Of a stretch of 55,806 bases of DNA, positions 54,350 through 55,806 are shown piece after piece. The notes below the pieces were generated by a model. That model searched no databases. It had not been told where the DNA came from and saw only the letters and a program-made list of their open reading frames with translations. The stretch comes from an uncultured Clostridiaceae bacterium (GTDB taxonomy: Bacteria > Bacillota > Clostridia > TANB77 > CAG-508): NCBI GenBank assembly GCA_949902805.1, contig CATLDI010000003.1, positions 1 to 55,806 of the forward strand, given 5' to 3'. Position numbers and translations under genes: made by a program. Position 1 is the stretch's first letter. The number at the start of each line of letters is the position of its first letter.

Positions 54350-55373
54350 CTACTCTTCATATAAGCGATAAATTGAATTTATTGTAAATACATATTTCTG
54401 TTTTTGACTTTTTCCATTTTCTTTATAGAATTTTTCGACTTCTTTTCTTACAAATTTTTCTACTTGTGTCTTATCTTCTCCTATTTCTATTGTATATTCT
54501 GATGCCTTATTGTTGTTTGGATTTACTTCGTTTGTAAAACATGCTTTGTACTTATTGCCTTTACATAGTTTAATTGAAATCGCTTTTCGTTTTTCTCTGC
54601 TCAAGAATATATTTAATATAATTGAAAATGGATTTTTAGTTCTTCCTTCCCATACATTCCAGTTATATTCTCTAGCTATATTACAAATAATACTTACTGT
54701 TTCATCAAAGTCTTTTTTTTTTTTCGGAAAGCCATTGATTTTCTTTTAGTATTTGTATGTATTTTATTATATTCTTCTAATCTCATTCTAAGTAGACCTG
54801 CATTTGTAGAATCATTTTTCCATGGATGTGCAAAGTGATTTACACTTCTTCCTATTGGTAACATATACAATTTTGATAAATCCCTTGGGCTTATAATGTC
54901 TCTTTTAATTAATTCTTCAATATATGTTGTATGATAAATAAATTCATATTCTTTCTAGGCTCTTAAATTCCAAAAAGTATCATAAAAACTTGTTCCATTT
55001 GCTCTTATCCAGTCCCACATAATTGTTTTACTTTCAACATTTGGCGCATCTATGTGGCATCTTTCACATAATAGCACTAAATTGCTTGGCTCATCTTTTC
55101 CTCCTAAAGGTTCTGGTATTATATGACACCTTTGTAATTTTGCTTCACATCCGCAACGCCAACACCTTTCGTCTGATTCTAACCAATCTACACTAAGTCC
55201 ACTTTCATCTTCTATTGTTTCCCAATAATCTACTATTTCTTTTATTGTTGTTTTTATTGGTGGTCGTTTGTTTTTTCTTTTTTGTTTTAGTTTTTGATTT
55301 TCTTGTTCTAGTTTTTAGTTTGTTCTAATTCTTTTATTTTTTCTAATAGTTCTCGTTTAGTTAGTTCTTGCAT
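54350..55373 (-). pseudogene. HNH endonuclease-like gene broken at three points
   Basis: From ATG 55373 (MQELTKRELLEKIKELEQ) the frame breaks at a run of five A near 55315, has an in-frame TAG (54956-54958), and breaks again at a run of 12 A (54713-54724). Joining the pieces gives a protein with a zinc-HNH centre (CWRCGCEAKLQRCHIIPEP, LGGKDEPSNLVLLCERCHI) and a C-terminal part ending YKACFTNEVN and INSIYRLYEE. None of these breaks involves CGG: two are homopolymer slips and one a nonsense change, i.e. ordinary decay. It could be a mobile or restriction-type nuclease. Confidence 0.75.
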
Positions 55374-55406
55374 TTTTTGTTTTCCCTTCTTATTATATAT
55401 ATCAAA

Positions 55407-55806
55407 TTATTGCTTATTCTTTTCTGGTATTGAATATTTTTGAATTAGTAGCTCTGTTAATAATAAAGTTAAACGTTGATGTGTATAATTATATGTTATA
55501 GAAAAATTCCTTACTTTGTATACTACATACGTGATTAAACTTATTGCTATAACAATAATAGATAGAATTATTATATAGCCTATATTTACTAATTCTTGTT
55601 CTACTTGTGCATTTAAATTAATTGATGTATATATTCCTATAATTCCAAATGTTATTGGTATTATATATATGCTTAATAACTCTTTAGCAAATTTTCCTAA
55701 ATCGATTTGCTTTTCTTTTCTATTCTGTAATAGATAATTTCTTATTTCTTCAATACTTTTTATATTATCTATCTTATTTATTTTTAAAACTTTTTTTAGT
55801 ACTCTC
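55407..55806 (-). CDS. Membrane protein, partial at window edge
   Basis: An open frame of 132 codons without an internal ATG runs to the window edge. It has two membrane helices (LLSIYIIPITFGIIGIYTS and IIILSIIVIAISLITYVVY) preceded by a charged helix (INKIDNIKSIEEIRNYLL) and followed by NFSITYNYTHQRLTLLLTEL. The N-terminus is outside the window. It precedes the HNH pseudogene in the same direction. No family recognised. Confidence 0.6.
   Translation of the reverse strand, partial: RVLKKVLKINKIDNIKSIEEIRNYLLQNRKEKQIDLGKFAKELLSIYIIPITFGIIGIYTSINLNAQVEQELVNIGYIIILSIIVIAISLITYVVYKVRNFSITYNYTHQRLTLLLTELLIQKYSIPEKNKQ

Overview
The window comes from a very AT-rich, anaerobic, spore-forming member of the Clostridia, most likely an uncultured gut lineage. 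Supporting genes are spoIIE, a bifunctional adhE, an L-lactate dehydrogenase, a meso-diaminopimelate type murE, and prepilin-like proteins with the ITLISLVITIIV hydrophobic start common in gut Clostridia genomes. Core genes use A/T-ending codons almost throughout. The lineage below class level is inference.

Layout. 1-1325: edge of an IS110-type element next to a broken prepilin gene, then a lipoprotein. 1342-9706: adhE, small accessory genes, a truncated PHP phosphoesterase, leuS and ldh. 9941-16276: a frameshifted metallopeptidase and a minus-strand peptidoglycan cluster (murE, mraY, ftsW/spoVE, murG) with palindromic repeats in the gaps. 16456-24419: a small membrane exporter, a broken prepilin/SUMF1-like gene, a VanRS-like two-component pair, an AI-2E family permease and exoA. 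24499-34036: an ATLF-like metallopeptidase, a lipoprotein, a 3D/G5 cell-wall protein, tatD, acpS between two long stem-loop elements, a WG-repeat protein and spoIIE. 34219-41827: metK behind a SAM-I riboswitch, an Mg2+ P-type ATPase, sodA and single accessory genes. 42014-55806: transglutaminase-like, nitroreductase, AraC, metallophosphoesterase and UDPGP genes; then yraN-dprA-comM, a REP-associated tyrosine transposase (RAYT) with its palindromes, maf, recQ, a broken HNH gene and an edge membrane protein. No tRNA, rRNA or CRISPR array was seen.

Most striking signal. Five genes (comM, dprA, exoA, a metallopeptidase and a prepilin) are out of frame at ten places, and every break is the same event: one extra C immediately before an in-frame glycine codon, so the ribosome meets CGG and the correct frame resumes at GGN. 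Removing exactly these bases restores canonical sequence. comM alone has five, four of them inside its Walker A region, and becomes a full-length 510-residue protein. By eye, none of the conserved intact genes has an in-frame CGG codon, whereas eleven accessory genes each carry at least one as ordinary Arg. This fits +1 recoding at a hungry or unassigned CGG codon (CGGN read as Gly), with a possible reciprocal link between competence/repair genes and acquired genes. A systematic sequencing artefact is the main alternative.

Other structure: at least four families of dispersed palindromic repeats, including GGGAC/GTCCC palindromes that bracket the RAYT gene, and several single-gene insertions with Arg CGG codons and their own promoters and terminators.
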